From Prevotella sp. (GTDB taxonomy: Bacteria > Bacteroidota > Bacteroidia > Bacteroidales > Bacteroidaceae): a stretch of 64,000 nucleotides of DNA. The translations under genes were made by a program, and so were the position numbers. The notes beneath the pieces are model-generated. The model was given only the letters and a program-made list of their open reading frames with translations, ran no database searches and was not told where the DNA came from. The stretch lies in the NCBI GenBank assembly GCA_017470055.1, contig JAFUFD010000020.1, positions 115,492-179,491 on the forward strand, given 5' to 3'. Shown piece by piece: positions 45,896 through 54,984 of the stretch (positions within the stretch are counted from its first letter, which is position 1; each line of letters starts with the position of its first letter).

Positions 45896-45926
45896 TTGGT
45901 TTTTTGCTCACTTAATCGTACCTTTG
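45896..45926 (+). promoter_or_regulatory. Proximal promoter of dxs
   Basis: TTG (45896-45898), 20 bases, TACCTTTG (45919-45926). Together with the distal site this gives tandem promoters for the dxs-trkA-trkH-manA unit. Confidence 0.6.
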
Positions 45927-45949
45927 CATCCAAATACTAATATAATAAG

Positions 45950-47812
45950 GTGGAATTACTCAATCACATCAAATATCCCGACGATTTGCGTAAGTTGTCG
46001 GTCGACCAACTACCTAATCTATGCCAAGAACTTCGCGAGGATATCGTGAAGGAGTTATCCGTCAATCCTGGACACCTCGCCTCCAGTCTTGGAGTCGTGG
46101 AACTGACTGTCGCCCTGCACTATGTTTATGACACCCCAGAGGACCGTATCGTATGGGATGTGGGGCATCAGGCTTACGGACATAAGATACTCACGGGACG
46201 CAGAGAACAGTTCTGCACCAATCGCAAACTGGGCGGTATCCGTCCTTTCCCCTCTCCCTATGAGAGCGACTACGACACCTTTGCCTGTGGACATGCCAGC
46301 AACTCCATCTCCGCAGCCTTAGGTATGGCTGTGGCAGCGAAGAAAACGGGTAATGACGAGCGGCATATCGTCGCTGTCATCGGCGACGGCGCACTTAGTG
46401 GCGGGCTTGCTTTCGAGGGACTTAATAACGTCTCATCATCGCCTAACGACATGCTGATTGTTTTGAATGACAACAACATGTCTATCGACCGCTCAGTGGG
46501 GGGAATGAAACAATATCTGTTGAATCTCAGCACCAATGAGACCTATAATGCACTACGCTTTAAAGTGTCAAGATGGATGCACAGCAAGGGATTACTGGAG
46601 GAGGACCGCCGCAAGGGACTTATCCGACTGTCAAATGCTGTCAAGAGCGCTATCTCGCATCAACAGAACATCTTCGACGGCATGAACATCCGCTACTTTG
46701 GTCCTTTCGATGGACATAATATACAAGAACTCGTTCGCATTCTTCGCCAGATGAAGGAGATGAGAGGTCCCAAACTGTTGCACTTGCACACCCAGAAGGG
46801 ACATGGCTATGCGCCTGCGGAGAAAGACGTGACCACTTGGCACGCCCCTGGCAAGTTTGACCCTGAGACGGGAGAACGCATGGTCGACAAAGATCCCGAC
46901 AAGCCCCAGAAATACCAAGATGTCTTTGGACATACTCTCTTGGAACTTGCACAACAAAATCCAAAAATCGTAGGTGTCACACCTGCCATGCCCTCTGGCT
47001 GCTCCATGAATATCATGATGAAAGAGATGCCAGAGCGCACCTTCGACGTAGGCATCGCTGAGGGACATGCTGTTACATTCTCAGGCGGTATGGCGAAAGA
47101 CGGACTGATTCCCTTCTGCAATATCTACAGTGCGTTTGCGCAGAGAGCCTTCGACAATATCATCCATGACGTGGCACTGCTGAACCTACATGTAATTTTC
47201 TGCTTCGACCGTGCGGGTATTGTAGGAGAGGATGGTCCTACGCATCATGGCGCCTTCGACTTAGCGGCTCTCCGCCCGATTCCAAACCTGACCATCTCCT
47301 CGCCTATGGACGAGCATGAGTTACGTCGCCTGATGTATACGGCACAACTGCCCGGCAAGGGACCTTTTGTCATCCGATACCCACGGGGAGGCGGTGTACT
47401 GAAGGATTGGAGATGCCCGTTGGAAGAAATCAAAGTGGGCACAGGTAGGAAGATGAGAGACGGAGAAGATGTCGCTGTCTTGTCTATCGGTCCGATAGGC
47501 AATAATGTCACACAAGCAGTTGAAGGTACGACAGCGGCACATTATGACATGCGTTTCCTCAAACCTATCGATGAGAATATCCTGAAAGAAGTGGCTCAGA
47601 AATACAAACATATCATTACGGTAGAAAATGGTGTGAAGAATGGTGGCTTGGGCTCTGCTGTCTTAGAATGGATGAACGACAACGGATACTCGCCTCGCAT
47701 CACCCGACTGGGAATGCCCCATAATCACTTTGTCGAGCACGGAACCGTAGACGAATTACAACACATTGTCGGACTTGACGCTGAAAGCATCAGAAAAGCG
47801 ATAGAATCATGA
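45950..47812 (+). CDS. dxs: 1-Deoxy-D-xylulose-5-phosphate synthase
   Basis: The 620-residue thiamine-diphosphate enzyme condenses pyruvate and glyceraldehyde 3-phosphate, the first step of the MEP isoprenoid pathway. The ThDP motif runs from [16 protein letters not shown] (145-160) to NDNNMSI (173-179). Other hallmarks are [33 protein letters not shown] and PSPMDE-like loops in the transketolase central domain, and a C-terminal transketolase domain. It begins with GTG at 45950. The trkA ATG overlaps its stop (ATGA). Confidence 0.97.
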   Translation: MELLNHIKYPDDLRKLSVDQLPNLCQELREDIVKELSVNPGHLASSLGVVELTVALHYVYDTPEDRIVWDVGHQAYGHKILTGRREQFCTNRKLGGIRPFPSPYESDYDTFACGHASNSISAALGMAVAAKKTGNDERHIVAVIGDGALSGGLAFEGLNNVSSSPNDMLIVLNDNNMSIDRSVGGMKQYLLNLSTNETYNALRFKVSRWMHSKGLLEEDRRKGLIRLSNAVKSAISHQQNIFDGMNIRYFGPFDGHNIQELVRILRQMKEMRGPKLLHLHTQKGHGYAPAEKDVTTWHAPGKFDPETGERMVDKDPDKPQKYQDVFGHTLLELAQQNPKIVGVTPAMPSGCSMNIMMKEMPERTFDVGIAEGHAVTFSGGMAKDGLIPFCNIYSAFAQRAFDNIIHDVALLNLHVIFCFDRAGIVGEDGPTHHGAFDLAALRPIPNLTISSPMDEHELRRLMYTAQLPGKGPFVIRYPRGGGVLKDWRCPLEEIKVGTGRKMRDGEDVAVLSIGPIGNNVTQAVEGTTAAHYDMRFLKPIDENILKEVAQKYKHIITVENGVKNGGLGSAVLEWMNDNGYSPRITRLGMPHNHFVEHGTVDELQHIVGLDAESIRKAIES

Positions 47813-49167
47813 AAATAGTCATTGCCGGTGCAGGTGCCGTAGGAACTCATCTGTCGAAACTTTTGTCACGCGACCATCAGGACTGTGTGCTGATAGACAA
47901 TGACCCCGCTCGTCTTGCAGGGCTTGACAGCAGATATGACATCATGACCATCCAAGGGTCGCCGACAAGTATTAGGATCCTCAAGGACGCAGGGACTGAG
48001 TCTGCCGATCTTTTTGTGGGTGTCACTCCTGATGAGAGTAAGAACATGAACGCTTGTATGATAGCCCATGCCTTAGGAGCCAAGAAAACGGTGGCACGTA
48101 TCGACAATTACGAATACCTTGACCCACATCTGAAGCCTTTCTTTGAGAAAATGGGCATCAACTCCCTCATCTACCCTGAGGTGCTTGCCGCCCTTGACAT
48201 CACCAATGGTCTGAAGATGTCATGGGTCAGACAACGCTGGGATGTGCATGACGGTGCCTTGGTAATGTTAGGTATTAAATTGCGTGAGACCTGTGAGATC
48301 CTGAACCAGCCGCTGAAGAATCTTTGCGGTCCTGACGACCCCTATCATATCGTAGCCATCAAGCGTCATGGGGAGACACTGATTCCCAGTGGAAATGATG
48401 AGTTACGAGTCAACGACCTCGCCTACTTCATGACGACCAGTGAGTATATCCCCTATATCCGTAAGATCTCAGGCAAGGAGCACTATGCGGATGTGAAGAA
48501 CGTCATTGCCATGGGAGGCGGTAAGACCGCCGTCCGTTTAGGACTGACATTACCCGACTATATGAACCTGAAAATCATCGAGAAGAGCGAGCGTCGCTGC
48601 GAACTCCTCAACGAGTTGCTCAGCGACACTGACACGATGATTATCCATGGAGACGGGCGTGACATTGGTCTGTTGCAGGAAGAGGGCATCGAGACCACAC
48701 AGGCTTTTGTCGCCCTGACAGGGAATGCGGAGACGAATATCCTTGCCTGCCTGACCGCCAAGCGACTGGGGGTCAGGAAGACGGTGGCTATGGTGGAGAA
48801 CTTGGATTATGTGGAGATGGCCGAGAACTTGGATATCGGCACCATCATCAATAAGATGACTATCGCCGCCAGCCATATCTACCAAATGATGCTTGATGGA
48901 GATGTCAGCAACGTACGCTCACTGATGATGGTCGACTCTGATGTCGCAGAGTTTATTGCTGCCGAGGGATCGAAAGTCACCAAGAAACTGGTGAAAGACC
49001 TTGGATTGCCTTTTGGTGTTACCATTGGCGGTTTGGTACGCAATGAGGAGGGCATCCTTGTCAACGGTAATACACAAATCATGGCAGGTGATTCTGTGAT
49101 GGTGTTCTGTCATGAGCAGAACCTCAAGAAGGTCGAAAAGTATTTCAAGTCAAATGCCTTATGGTAA
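47809..49167 (+). CDS. trkA: Trk potassium uptake regulatory subunit TrkA
   Basis: The 452-residue peripheral protein gates TrkH in response to nucleotides. It has two RCK_N Rossmann halves, at about 1-125 ([15 protein letters not shown]; binding Asp in LIDNDPARL) and about 225-345 ([14 protein letters not shown]), each followed by an RCK_C domain (about 140-220 and 365-450). It overlaps trkH by seven bases, so subunits are made together. Unusual only in being downstream of dxs. Confidence 0.95.
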   Translation: MKIVIAGAGAVGTHLSKLLSRDHQDCVLIDNDPARLAGLDSRYDIMTIQGSPTSIRILKDAGTESADLFVGVTPDESKNMNACMIAHALGAKKTVARIDNYEYLDPHLKPFFEKMGINSLIYPEVLAALDITNGLKMSWVRQRWDVHDGALVMLGIKLRETCEILNQPLKNLCGPDDPYHIVAIKRHGETLIPSGNDELRVNDLAYFMTTSEYIPYIRKISGKEHYADVKNVIAMGGGKTAVRLGLTLPDYMNLKIIEKSERRCELLNELLSDTDTMIIHGDGRDIGLLQEEGIETTQAFVALTGNAETNILACLTAKRLGVRKTVAMVENLDYVEMAENLDIGTIINKMTIAASHIYQMMLDGDVSNVRSLMMVDSDVAEFIAAEGSKVTKKLVKDLGLPFGVTIGGLVRNEEGILVNGNTQIMAGDSVMVFCHEQNLKKVEKYFKSNALW

Positions 49168-50621
49168 ACTTCCCCCTGATATACAAGATCATCGGCTCTC
49201 TGCTCCTATTGTTAGGAACACTGTTAGCCTTTTGTACAGGTATATCATTCTATTATATGGAAGACGATATGATGGCATTCCTGCTGTCGACACTTCTCAC
49301 ATTCTGTTGCGGCTTCATCTTCAAATTCATGGGAAGGAATGCCAACAACAACCTGAGCCGTCGTGACTCCTATTTCCTCGTGACCTTTACATGGACCATT
49401 TTCAGTGTGTTCGGCATGCTGCCTTTCCTGATAGGAGGGTATATCAATAATGTGACGGATGCCTTCTTTGAGACAATGTCAGGATTCACCACCACGGGAG
49501 CCACCATCATGGACGATGTGGAGTGGTTGCCCCATGCCCTTCTGTTCTGGCGCACCCAGACACAGTGGATCGGTGCGTTGGGAATCGTATTCTTCACCAT
49601 TGCCATTCTTCCGTCAATGGTAGGCAGTGGCAGCGTGAAGGTGTTCGCTGCGGAGGCTACGGGACCTATCCGATCCAAGATGCACCCTCGCCTGTCAACG
49701 ACAGCAAAATGGATCTGGTCTATCTATTCCGCTTTGACGATAGCCTGTGTTATTTCCTTCTATATGGCGGGTATGAACGTGTTCGACAGTATCAACTACG
49801 CCATGACGACGACGGCGACTGGAGGCTTTGCGCCCCATAACGACTCAACGGCATTTTTCCATTCGCCTACCATAGAATATCTTGCTATCCTATTTATGTT
49901 TCTTGCAGGAATCAACTTCACCATGCTTTATCTTGCCGTTTTCCGCCTTAAGATAAGTAACCTGATCAAGAACTCGGAATTTAAGTTGTTTGTCTTTGTC
50001 GTATGCGCCGCCACAGTATGGATCATGTATCTGCTGATGTCGCATAATGGCTATGGACCAGAAAGGGCTTTCCGCTCTGCGCTGTTCCAGGTCGTTTCGT
50101 TTATCACGACCACAGGTCTCTTCAATGACGATGCGGCTTTATGGCCTCACATCACATGGGTGATACTCGGCTGCCTGATGTTCCTCGGTGCTTGCTCTGG
50201 CTCTACGACAGGAGGGTTCAAGTGCATACGTGGTGTGATGACGGTAAAGGTGCTGCGCAATGAGTTCCACAAACTGCTGCACCCCAATGCGGTTCTCCCT
50301 GTGAAGATCAACGGACAGCCAGTTGCCCAGCAGAAATTGAACACCCTACTTGCCTTCTTTGCCATCTTCACCTTGATGATATTGCTTTCCGCAACCATCA
50401 TGATCGTGGCAGGAATTGACAACACCAACGCCATCACCATAGCCCTAAGTTGCATCAGCAACGTAGGACCTACTCTCGGCACACAGATAGGACCAGAGAT
50501 GGCCTGGAGCCAGTTACCCGACTATATCAAATGGATATGCTCCTTCCTCATGCTGGTAGGTCGTCTGGAGATTATGAGCGTGCTGGTGCTGTTCACGAGA
50601 GGATTCTGGAAAGATAATTAA
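49161..50621 (+). CDS. trkH: Trk potassium transporter membrane subunit TrkH
   Basis: This is a 486-residue inner-membrane K+ channel-like transporter with ten or more helices in four pore-loop repeats. Selectivity-filter-like sequences are seen in ETMSGFTTTGATIM, ATTTATGGFAPHN, VVSFITTTGLFND, and LSCISNVGPTLGT. With TrkA it drives potassium uptake. Ten bases separate it from manA. Confidence 0.96.
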   Translation: MVNFPLIYKIIGSLLLLLGTLLAFCTGISFYYMEDDMMAFLLSTLLTFCCGFIFKFMGRNANNNLSRRDSYFLVTFTWTIFSVFGMLPFLIGGYINNVTDAFFETMSGFTTTGATIMDDVEWLPHALLFWRTQTQWIGALGIVFFTIAILPSMVGSGSVKVFAAEATGPIRSKMHPRLSTTAKWIWSIYSALTIACVISFYMAGMNVFDSINYAMTTTATGGFAPHNDSTAFFHSPTIEYLAILFMFLAGINFTMLYLAVFRLKISNLIKNSEFKLFVFVVCAATVWIMYLLMSHNGYGPERAFRSALFQVVSFITTTGLFNDDAALWPHITWVILGCLMFLGACSGSTTGGFKCIRGVMTVKVLRNEFHKLLHPNAVLPVKINGQPVAQQKLNTLLAFFAIFTLMILLSATIMIVAGIDNTNAITIALSCISNVGPTLGTQIGPEMAWSQLPDYIKWICSFLMLVGRLEIMSVLVLFTRGFWKDN

Positions 50622-50630
50622 AAATAGGAT

Positions 50631-51587
50631 ATGAATTACTTTAAGTTTGAACCGTTGCTAAAGCAGACGCTATGGGGAGGCGAGAAGATCATCCCCTTCA
50701 AGCAACTCGACGCCAGCATGGACCATGTGGGTGAGAGTTGGGAGATATCTGGAGTAAAGGACAATGAGACCATTGCGGTAGGAGACGGACGTTCCCTTAA
50801 TCAACTGGTACGTGACCTTAAAGGACAATTGGTCGGAGAGGCAAACTACCAGCGTTTTGGCGACGAGTTCCCTTTGCTTATTAAGTTTATCGATGCCTGC
50901 CAAGACCTGAGCATACAGGTGCATCCGACTGACGAGATAGCACATCGTCAAGGCAAGAGCCGTGGCAAGACGGAGATGTGGTTTGTGATGGACAGTGCTC
51001 CTGAGGCGAAACTCTATAACGGACTGAAGTTACAGATTACTCCTGAGCAGTATAAGCAGATGGTGGAGAATGACACCATCTGTGACGCACTTGCCCAATA
51101 TGAGGTGAAGGAGGGCGACTGCTTCTTCATTCCCGCCGGTCGCATCCATGCCATTGGCGCAGGGTGCTTCCTTGCCGAGATCCAACAGACCTCCGATGTC
51201 ACCTACCGCATCTACGACTTCAAGCGCAAGGACAAGGACGGCAACTATCGCCAGTTGCATACGCAGGAGGCTTCCGAGAGCATCAACTACACTGTTCTCG
51301 ACGACTATCGCACGCAGTACACACCTCAGAGGAACGAGGGACAATTGCTGGTAGAGTGCCCCTATTTCAACACTGCTGTCTACGACCTCACAGAGCCAAT
51401 GACCATTGACTACTCTGAACTTGACTCCTTCGTCATCCTGATTGGGTTGAAGGGGAAAGGGACTTTGAGTATTGATGGCGAGGAGGTTGACTTCAAGGCA
51501 GGTGAGACCATCCTGATCCCAGCCAATATAAAAGAGGTACGCACAGAAGGAACTGTTAAGTTTCTGGAGACTTACGTGCTGTCGTAA
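50631..51587 (+). CDS. manA: Mannose-6-phosphate isomerase (class I)
   Basis: The 318-residue zinc cupin interconverts mannose 6-phosphate and fructose 6-phosphate. Metal ligands are visible in QVHPTD (H98), KTEMWFV (E115), and RIHAIGAG (H173). A second cupin half runs to the end (GTLSIDGEEVDFKAGETILIP). It is shorter than enteric ManA but typical for Bacteroidetes. The last 32 bases overlap the end of the convergent DUF4435 gene. Confidence 0.95.
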   Translation: MNYFKFEPLLKQTLWGGEKIIPFKQLDASMDHVGESWEISGVKDNETIAVGDGRSLNQLVRDLKGQLVGEANYQRFGDEFPLLIKFIDACQDLSIQVHPTDEIAHRQGKSRGKTEMWFVMDSAPEAKLYNGLKLQITPEQYKQMVENDTICDALAQYEVKEGDCFFIPAGRIHAIGAGCFLAEIQQTSDVTYRIYDFKRKDKDGNYRQLHTQEASESINYTVLDDYRTQYTPQRNEGQLLVECPYFNTAVYDLTEPMTIDYSELDSFVILIGLKGKGTLSIDGEEVDFKAGETILIPANIKEVRTEGTVKFLETYVLS

Positions 51588-52569
51588 GGAACTTTTCTAC
51601 ATCCGACTGCACACGACGGAACTGCTCTGACTGCATGTAACCACTATTCTTCTTAAGCATCTGACGGATGTCCTGTAATGAGTGCTCATAACAGGACATC
51701 TCATTTTTACGCTGGGTATGATGCTGTGCTGTACGGGCTATCTCGTCCTGACGCTCCAGTCGCAGACGGTTGCACACCTTATTTAATATAGGGACGACCA
51801 CGTTGTCGAACAAAGAGTGTCCCTGCACATAGAGATAGGTGGTCTGGGGGGTGACCCCTAACGCCTTGACCTCTTCCTTGACTTTCAGGTACGGTTCCTT
51901 GTTGTCAGGGAAATCTGCCTGTAGTTGCTTTACTTTCCGATTGACTTTCTGTCGGAGATGAGTGATAGACGGCTGTGGGTCAAAGACGTTAAAACCACCT
52001 GGGTCTATCACCCGGGCCAGATCGGAAAGCGAGAACTTGTTATGGTTACCTGTGCGATATGCCCATACCGACCAGACGAACAAAGGGAATATCGCCTCAC
52101 TGTACTGCGTGAGATAGTCGCTGAAGTCGAAGATACGATGGTCGTTGAGGGTCACGGCAACACATACATCATGCAGGGAGGGGGCATAGCATTGCAGATT
52201 CTCGATGGCATAGGCATAGGTATGGAACACATAAGGACTCTCTATGACTTTCCTCGACTGGGGAGTGGCACCCTGAATCAGGTAGTCGTAGTCGGCATCC
52301 ACACAGGCAATCATGTTCTCTCCTATCCTACCCTCTATGAAATTCATGAGCACCGACTTCTTCCCTCGCTCCAGTTTCTGATGCGAGGGCAGCATCACCT
52401 CGAAGTAGCAATCGTCGTCTTCGAAACGATTTAAGACAGTACGCCAGAAGTAGATGTCATCGTAACTCTCCACATAGGCAACGATGCGCCGTCTCGCCTT
52501 CTTTGAGGTCAACTGGTTTGCTGCCTCAAAATAGCGACTATTGAGATTATCTTTCAGGCGATTGCTCAT
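51556..52569 (-). CDS. DUF4435 (TOPRIM-like) protein paired with an AAA ATPase
   Basis: The 337-residue protein matches DUF4435: VAYVESYDDIYFW with E34, IACVDADYDYL with D91/D93/D95, and HTYAYAIENLQCY with E123. These acidic residues are laid out like the metal site of TOPRIM nucleases. A basic, helical C-terminal half follows (about 190-330). The frame opens further up to 52701, but ATG 52569 overlaps the ATPase stop as ATGA, so the two are one unit. DUF4435 is the fold of AriB, the toxic effector of PARIS anti-phage systems, where it is held by an AAA ATPase. Whether this pair acts in defence is inference. Its 3' end overlaps manA. Confidence 0.85.
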   Translation of the reverse strand: MSNRLKDNLNSRYFEAANQLTSKKARRRIVAYVESYDDIYFWRTVLNRFEDDDCYFEVMLPSHQKLERGKKSVLMNFIEGRIGENMIACVDADYDYLIQGATPQSRKVIESPYVFHTYAYAIENLQCYAPSLHDVCVAVTLNDHRIFDFSDYLTQYSEAIFPLFVWSVWAYRTGNHNKFSLSDLARVIDPGGFNVFDPQPSITHLRQKVNRKVKQLQADFPDNKEPYLKVKEEVKALGVTPQTTYLYVQGHSLFDNVVVPILNKVCNRLRLERQDEIARTAQHHTQRKNEMSCYEHSLQDIRQMLKKNSGYMQSEQFRRVQSDVEKFLTTARKSPET

Positions 52570-53399
52570 AGGGTAATATCTGAGACCTCTGTCACCTTGT
52601 CCATCCATCCGCTCATAATGACAGCGGGAGAATGGGTAGTCAGGATTATCTGTACGTTGGGATTCAGTTCCAGGATCAGGTCTATCAACCGCTTCTGCCA
52701 TTCGATATGCAACGACACCTCAGGCTCGTCCATGAAGAGCACGTAAGGCTGATGGTCCTCCACCAGTACCGTCAGGAGGATGGCAAGCACCTGTTTCTCA
52801 CCACTCGACAGTTTATAGGGCAACAGTGTCTCGCCAATCTGGGAGAAGCGAATCTCGTTCTCCGTGCGCACAATCTTCTTGCCCGTCTCCTCAAACAAGT
52901 CATCGACGATATCCTGAAAGCGTTTCTTAGGCTCCGACAGATGCTGGGCGGCATCCGTATTGCCCTGTTGCAGTTCCGCAATGATGCGGTTACCGATGTT
53001 CACCTGATAGTCTAAGTACTTACGCTGCAGGTTATACAGTTGCAGGTCGAGCAATGAACCGCCTCCCATACCCGCCAGTGCCGACAGGGTCTCACGCATC
53101 ACGCCCTCTCCCTCCGTCAGGGTCTGTGAGATATTACTGTCCAGCGAGCGGATGATGTCGAAGCGCACATGGGTGGCATCGGCTGGCTCCGTGATGATAT
53201 GCACCCCCTTCAGCAGATGGTTCTGGATATCTCCATTGCCGTTGATGCTCCTCACCACCTTATTTAATATAGTGGACTTGCCCACACCGTTGATACCGCT
53301 CAGCACATTCACCTTAGGGTCAAGGTCCCACACGATATGTTTCCTCCCTCCCCACAGCGAGTCAATCTCTATCTGCTTGATATAGTCAGCGTACTTCAT
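52566..53399 (-). CDS. Compact ABC/AAA15-type ATPase partner of DUF4435
   Basis: This 277-residue SMC/OLD-like ATPase lacks membrane segments. Walker A is GINGVGKST at 35-43 (K41), the ABC signature LSSGEKQ at 197-203, Walker B VLFMDEPEVSLH with D224 and E225, and the H-loop TTHSP with H256. The middle (about 60-190) is a short helical insert; there is no long coiled coil or zinc hook. In PARIS, the ATPase AriA assembles a cage that holds AriB; this protein is clearly smaller than AriA as I know it. It is the first gene of the pair, starting after a TATCTTTG box at 53416-53423. Composition matches the neighbours, so recent transfer is not evident. Confidence 0.88.
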   Translation of the reverse strand: MKYADYIKQIEIDSLWGGRKHIVWDLDPKVNVLSGINGVGKSTILNKVVRSINGNGDIQNHLLKGVHIITEPADATHVRFDIIRSLDSNISQTLTEGEGVMRETLSALAGMGGGSLLDLQLYNLQRKYLDYQVNIGNRIIAELQQGNTDAAQHLSEPKKRFQDIVDDLFEETGKKIVRTENEIRFSQIGETLLPYKLSSGEKQVLAILLTVLVEDHQPYVLFMDEPEVSLHIEWQKRLIDLILELNPNVQIILTTHSPAVIMSGWMDKVTEVSDITL

Positions 53400-53415
53400 T
53401 GTCGTAAGTTTTTTG

Positions 53416-53423
53416 CAAAGATA
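53416..53423 (-). promoter_or_regulatory. -7 box for the AAA/DUF4435 pair
   Basis: TATCTTTG on the minus strand, 17 bases before the ATPase ATG; no clear -33 element. Confidence 0.4.
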
Positions 53424-53466
53424 GCAATTATTTTTAAATATTCCTCTTTCGTCTTCATTTTATTTG

Positions 53467-53474
53467 TACCTTTG
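53467..53474 (+). promoter_or_regulatory. -7 box for the EamA transporter gene
   Basis: TACCTTTG ends six bases before the ATG at 53480, so the transcript would be nearly leaderless. No clear -33 element. Confidence 0.4.
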
Positions 53475-53479
53475 CAACC

Positions 53480-54403
53480 ATGAAAGACAATAAAGCATTG
53501 ACCGCCCACTTGGCGATGTTTGGAGCCTGTGCGGGCTGGGGACTGATGGCACCCATTGGGAAAGACGCCATGACACATGGCTTTGACGGTATCACAATGG
53601 TGACATTCCGTGTCGTAGGAGCGTGCCTTCTATTCTGGGTTGCCTCCCTCTTCGCTCCCAAGGAGCAGGTGCCGATGCGCGACAAACTGATGTTCATCGG
53701 AGCCGCTGTCTTCGGACTGGTCTGCAACCAGTGTTGCTACACCATTGGACTGAGCATCACCTCGCCTATCAATGCCTCTATCGTCACCACCTCCATGCCG
53801 ATCTTCGCCATGATTCTCTCCGCATTGATTCTGAAGGAGCCTATCACGGGTAAGAAAGCATTAGGTGTCCTGATGGGCTGCTCAGGTGCCCTCATCCTGA
53901 TACTGACCTCTGCCGCCCATGCCAGCGACAAGGTAGGCGACATCCTTGGCGACCTGCTCTGCCTGTTCGCCCAGTTCTCCTTCGCCCTCTATCTCTCGCT
54001 GTTCAACCCCTTGATCCGCCGCTATAACGTCTTCACTATCAACAAGTATATGTTCTCGTGGGCAACACTTCTGTTACTGCCCTTCACTTTCAATCATGTC
54101 AGCGAGGTACTTGCCGCCCCTATCTCTGTCAGGACGTGGTGGGAAGTCGCCTATGTCGTCTGCATCGGCACCTTCTTCGGCTACATCCTTACGATGATAG
54201 GACAGCGTACTTTGCGCCCCACTGTCGTCTCCGTCTATAACTACGTGCAGCCCATCGTCTCCGTGGCCGCCTCACTTCTCATGGGCATCGGCATTCTCAA
54301 GCCTACCCACGCCCTTGCTGTCATCCTTGTGTTCAGCGGCGTCTGGCTGGTCACGAAGTCGAAGTCCAGAAAAGACATGGAAAAAGAAAAGGTGACCGAT
54401 TAA
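53480..54403 (+). CDS. EamA-family (DMT) transporter
   Basis: The 307-residue inner-membrane protein has ten predicted helices in two EamA repeats (about 8-145 and 157-290). Characteristic points are the opening FGACAGWGLMAPIGKDAM, ITSPINASIVTTSMPIFAMI at the end of helix 3/4, and the second-repeat YVQPIVSVAASLLMGI. Such proteins export or import amino acids, nucleobases or other metabolites; the substrate cannot be read. It stops inside a terminator hairpin shared with the opposite gene. Confidence 0.92.
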   Translation: MKDNKALTAHLAMFGACAGWGLMAPIGKDAMTHGFDGITMVTFRVVGACLLFWVASLFAPKEQVPMRDKLMFIGAAVFGLVCNQCCYTIGLSITSPINASIVTTSMPIFAMILSALILKEPITGKKALGVLMGCSGALILILTSAAHASDKVGDILGDLLCLFAQFSFALYLSLFNPLIRRYNVFTINKYMFSWATLLLLPFTFNHVSEVLAAPISVRTWWEVAYVVCIGTFFGYILTMIGQRTLRPTVVSVYNYVQPIVSVAASLLMGIGILKPTHALAVILVFSGVWLVTKSKSRKDMEKEKVTD

Positions 54404-54418
54404 TCTCGGTCACCTTTT
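54387..54418. terminator. Bidirectional terminator overlapping two stop codons
   Basis: AAAAGGTGACCGA (54387-54399), a six-base loop, and the exact reverse complement (54406-54418), with A-run before and T-run after. The stops of the EamA gene (54401-54403) and the FKBP gene (54400-54402) lie in the loop. Confidence 0.9.
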
Positions 54419-54984
54419 TCTTTCGTCCAGAAGTCTTCCAGTCGTATCTCGAAGATCAAAGTACTATAGGCAGGGATATCATTCTGCTCAGCAGTGCCAT
54501 AGCCCAACTGATAGGGTATCGTCACACGCCAGTAGGCGCCACGACGCATCTTCTGCACGGCCGTGGCAAAGCCAGCGACGACACCATTGACAGCGAACGT
54601 CCTTGGGACAGCGGTATCCCAGTCGAAAGGCTCCAAGTAACTCTTGTCGAACACATAGCCTGTCGTATAGGTGACGGAGGGGATGAGATAGCCCACATAG
54701 TGCACCTCAACGGAGTCAGTCAGGTAAGGCGACTCCGTCTCTCCCGCATTGCCTTCCTCCAGCACCTCGACCAGCACGTAGTCGGTGGCGTTGGCGGCGA
54801 CCTCATCACGCAAAGAGTACTTCCTCAATGCCATGTCGTAATCGTGCGACGCATAGGCTGCCTCGAAATACCGCTCGTTCTTGTTCCTCCAGTCGGCATA
54901 TTCCTCGACAGTGTCGTCTTTCTCACTGCACGACGCAAGGGTGAGCAGCGAGAGACCAACGAGTATGTAATGCTTGATATTCAT
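54400..54984 (-). CDS. FKBP-type peptidyl-prolyl isomerase lipoprotein
   Basis: The 194-residue protein has a lipobox LASC (Cys 19) and a C-terminal FKBP domain (about 85-190): DSVEVHYVGYL, VFDKSY, VAGFATAVQKMRRGAYWRVT, the conserved IPYQLGYG, and AYSTLIFEIRLED. It probably assists folding of exported proteins at the inner face of the outer membrane. The ATG overlaps the glyS stop as TAATG, a coupling with no clear functional reason. Confidence 0.92.
   Translation of the reverse strand: MNIKHYILVGLSLLTLASCSEKDDTVEEYADWRNKNERYFEAAYASHDYDMALRKYSLRDEVAANATDYVLVEVLEEGNAGETESPYLTDSVEVHYVGYLIPSVTYTTGYVFDKSYLEPFDWDTAVPRTFAVNGVVAGFATAVQKMRRGAYWRVTIPYQLGYGTAEQNDIPAYSTLIFEIRLEDFWTKEKGDRD

Noticed and set aside
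51556-53399. Reading the AAA/DUF4435 pair as a recently acquired defence island
   Set aside because: No integrase, repeats or base-composition change surrounds it; it sits snugly between core genes, so only the domain resemblance is claimed.
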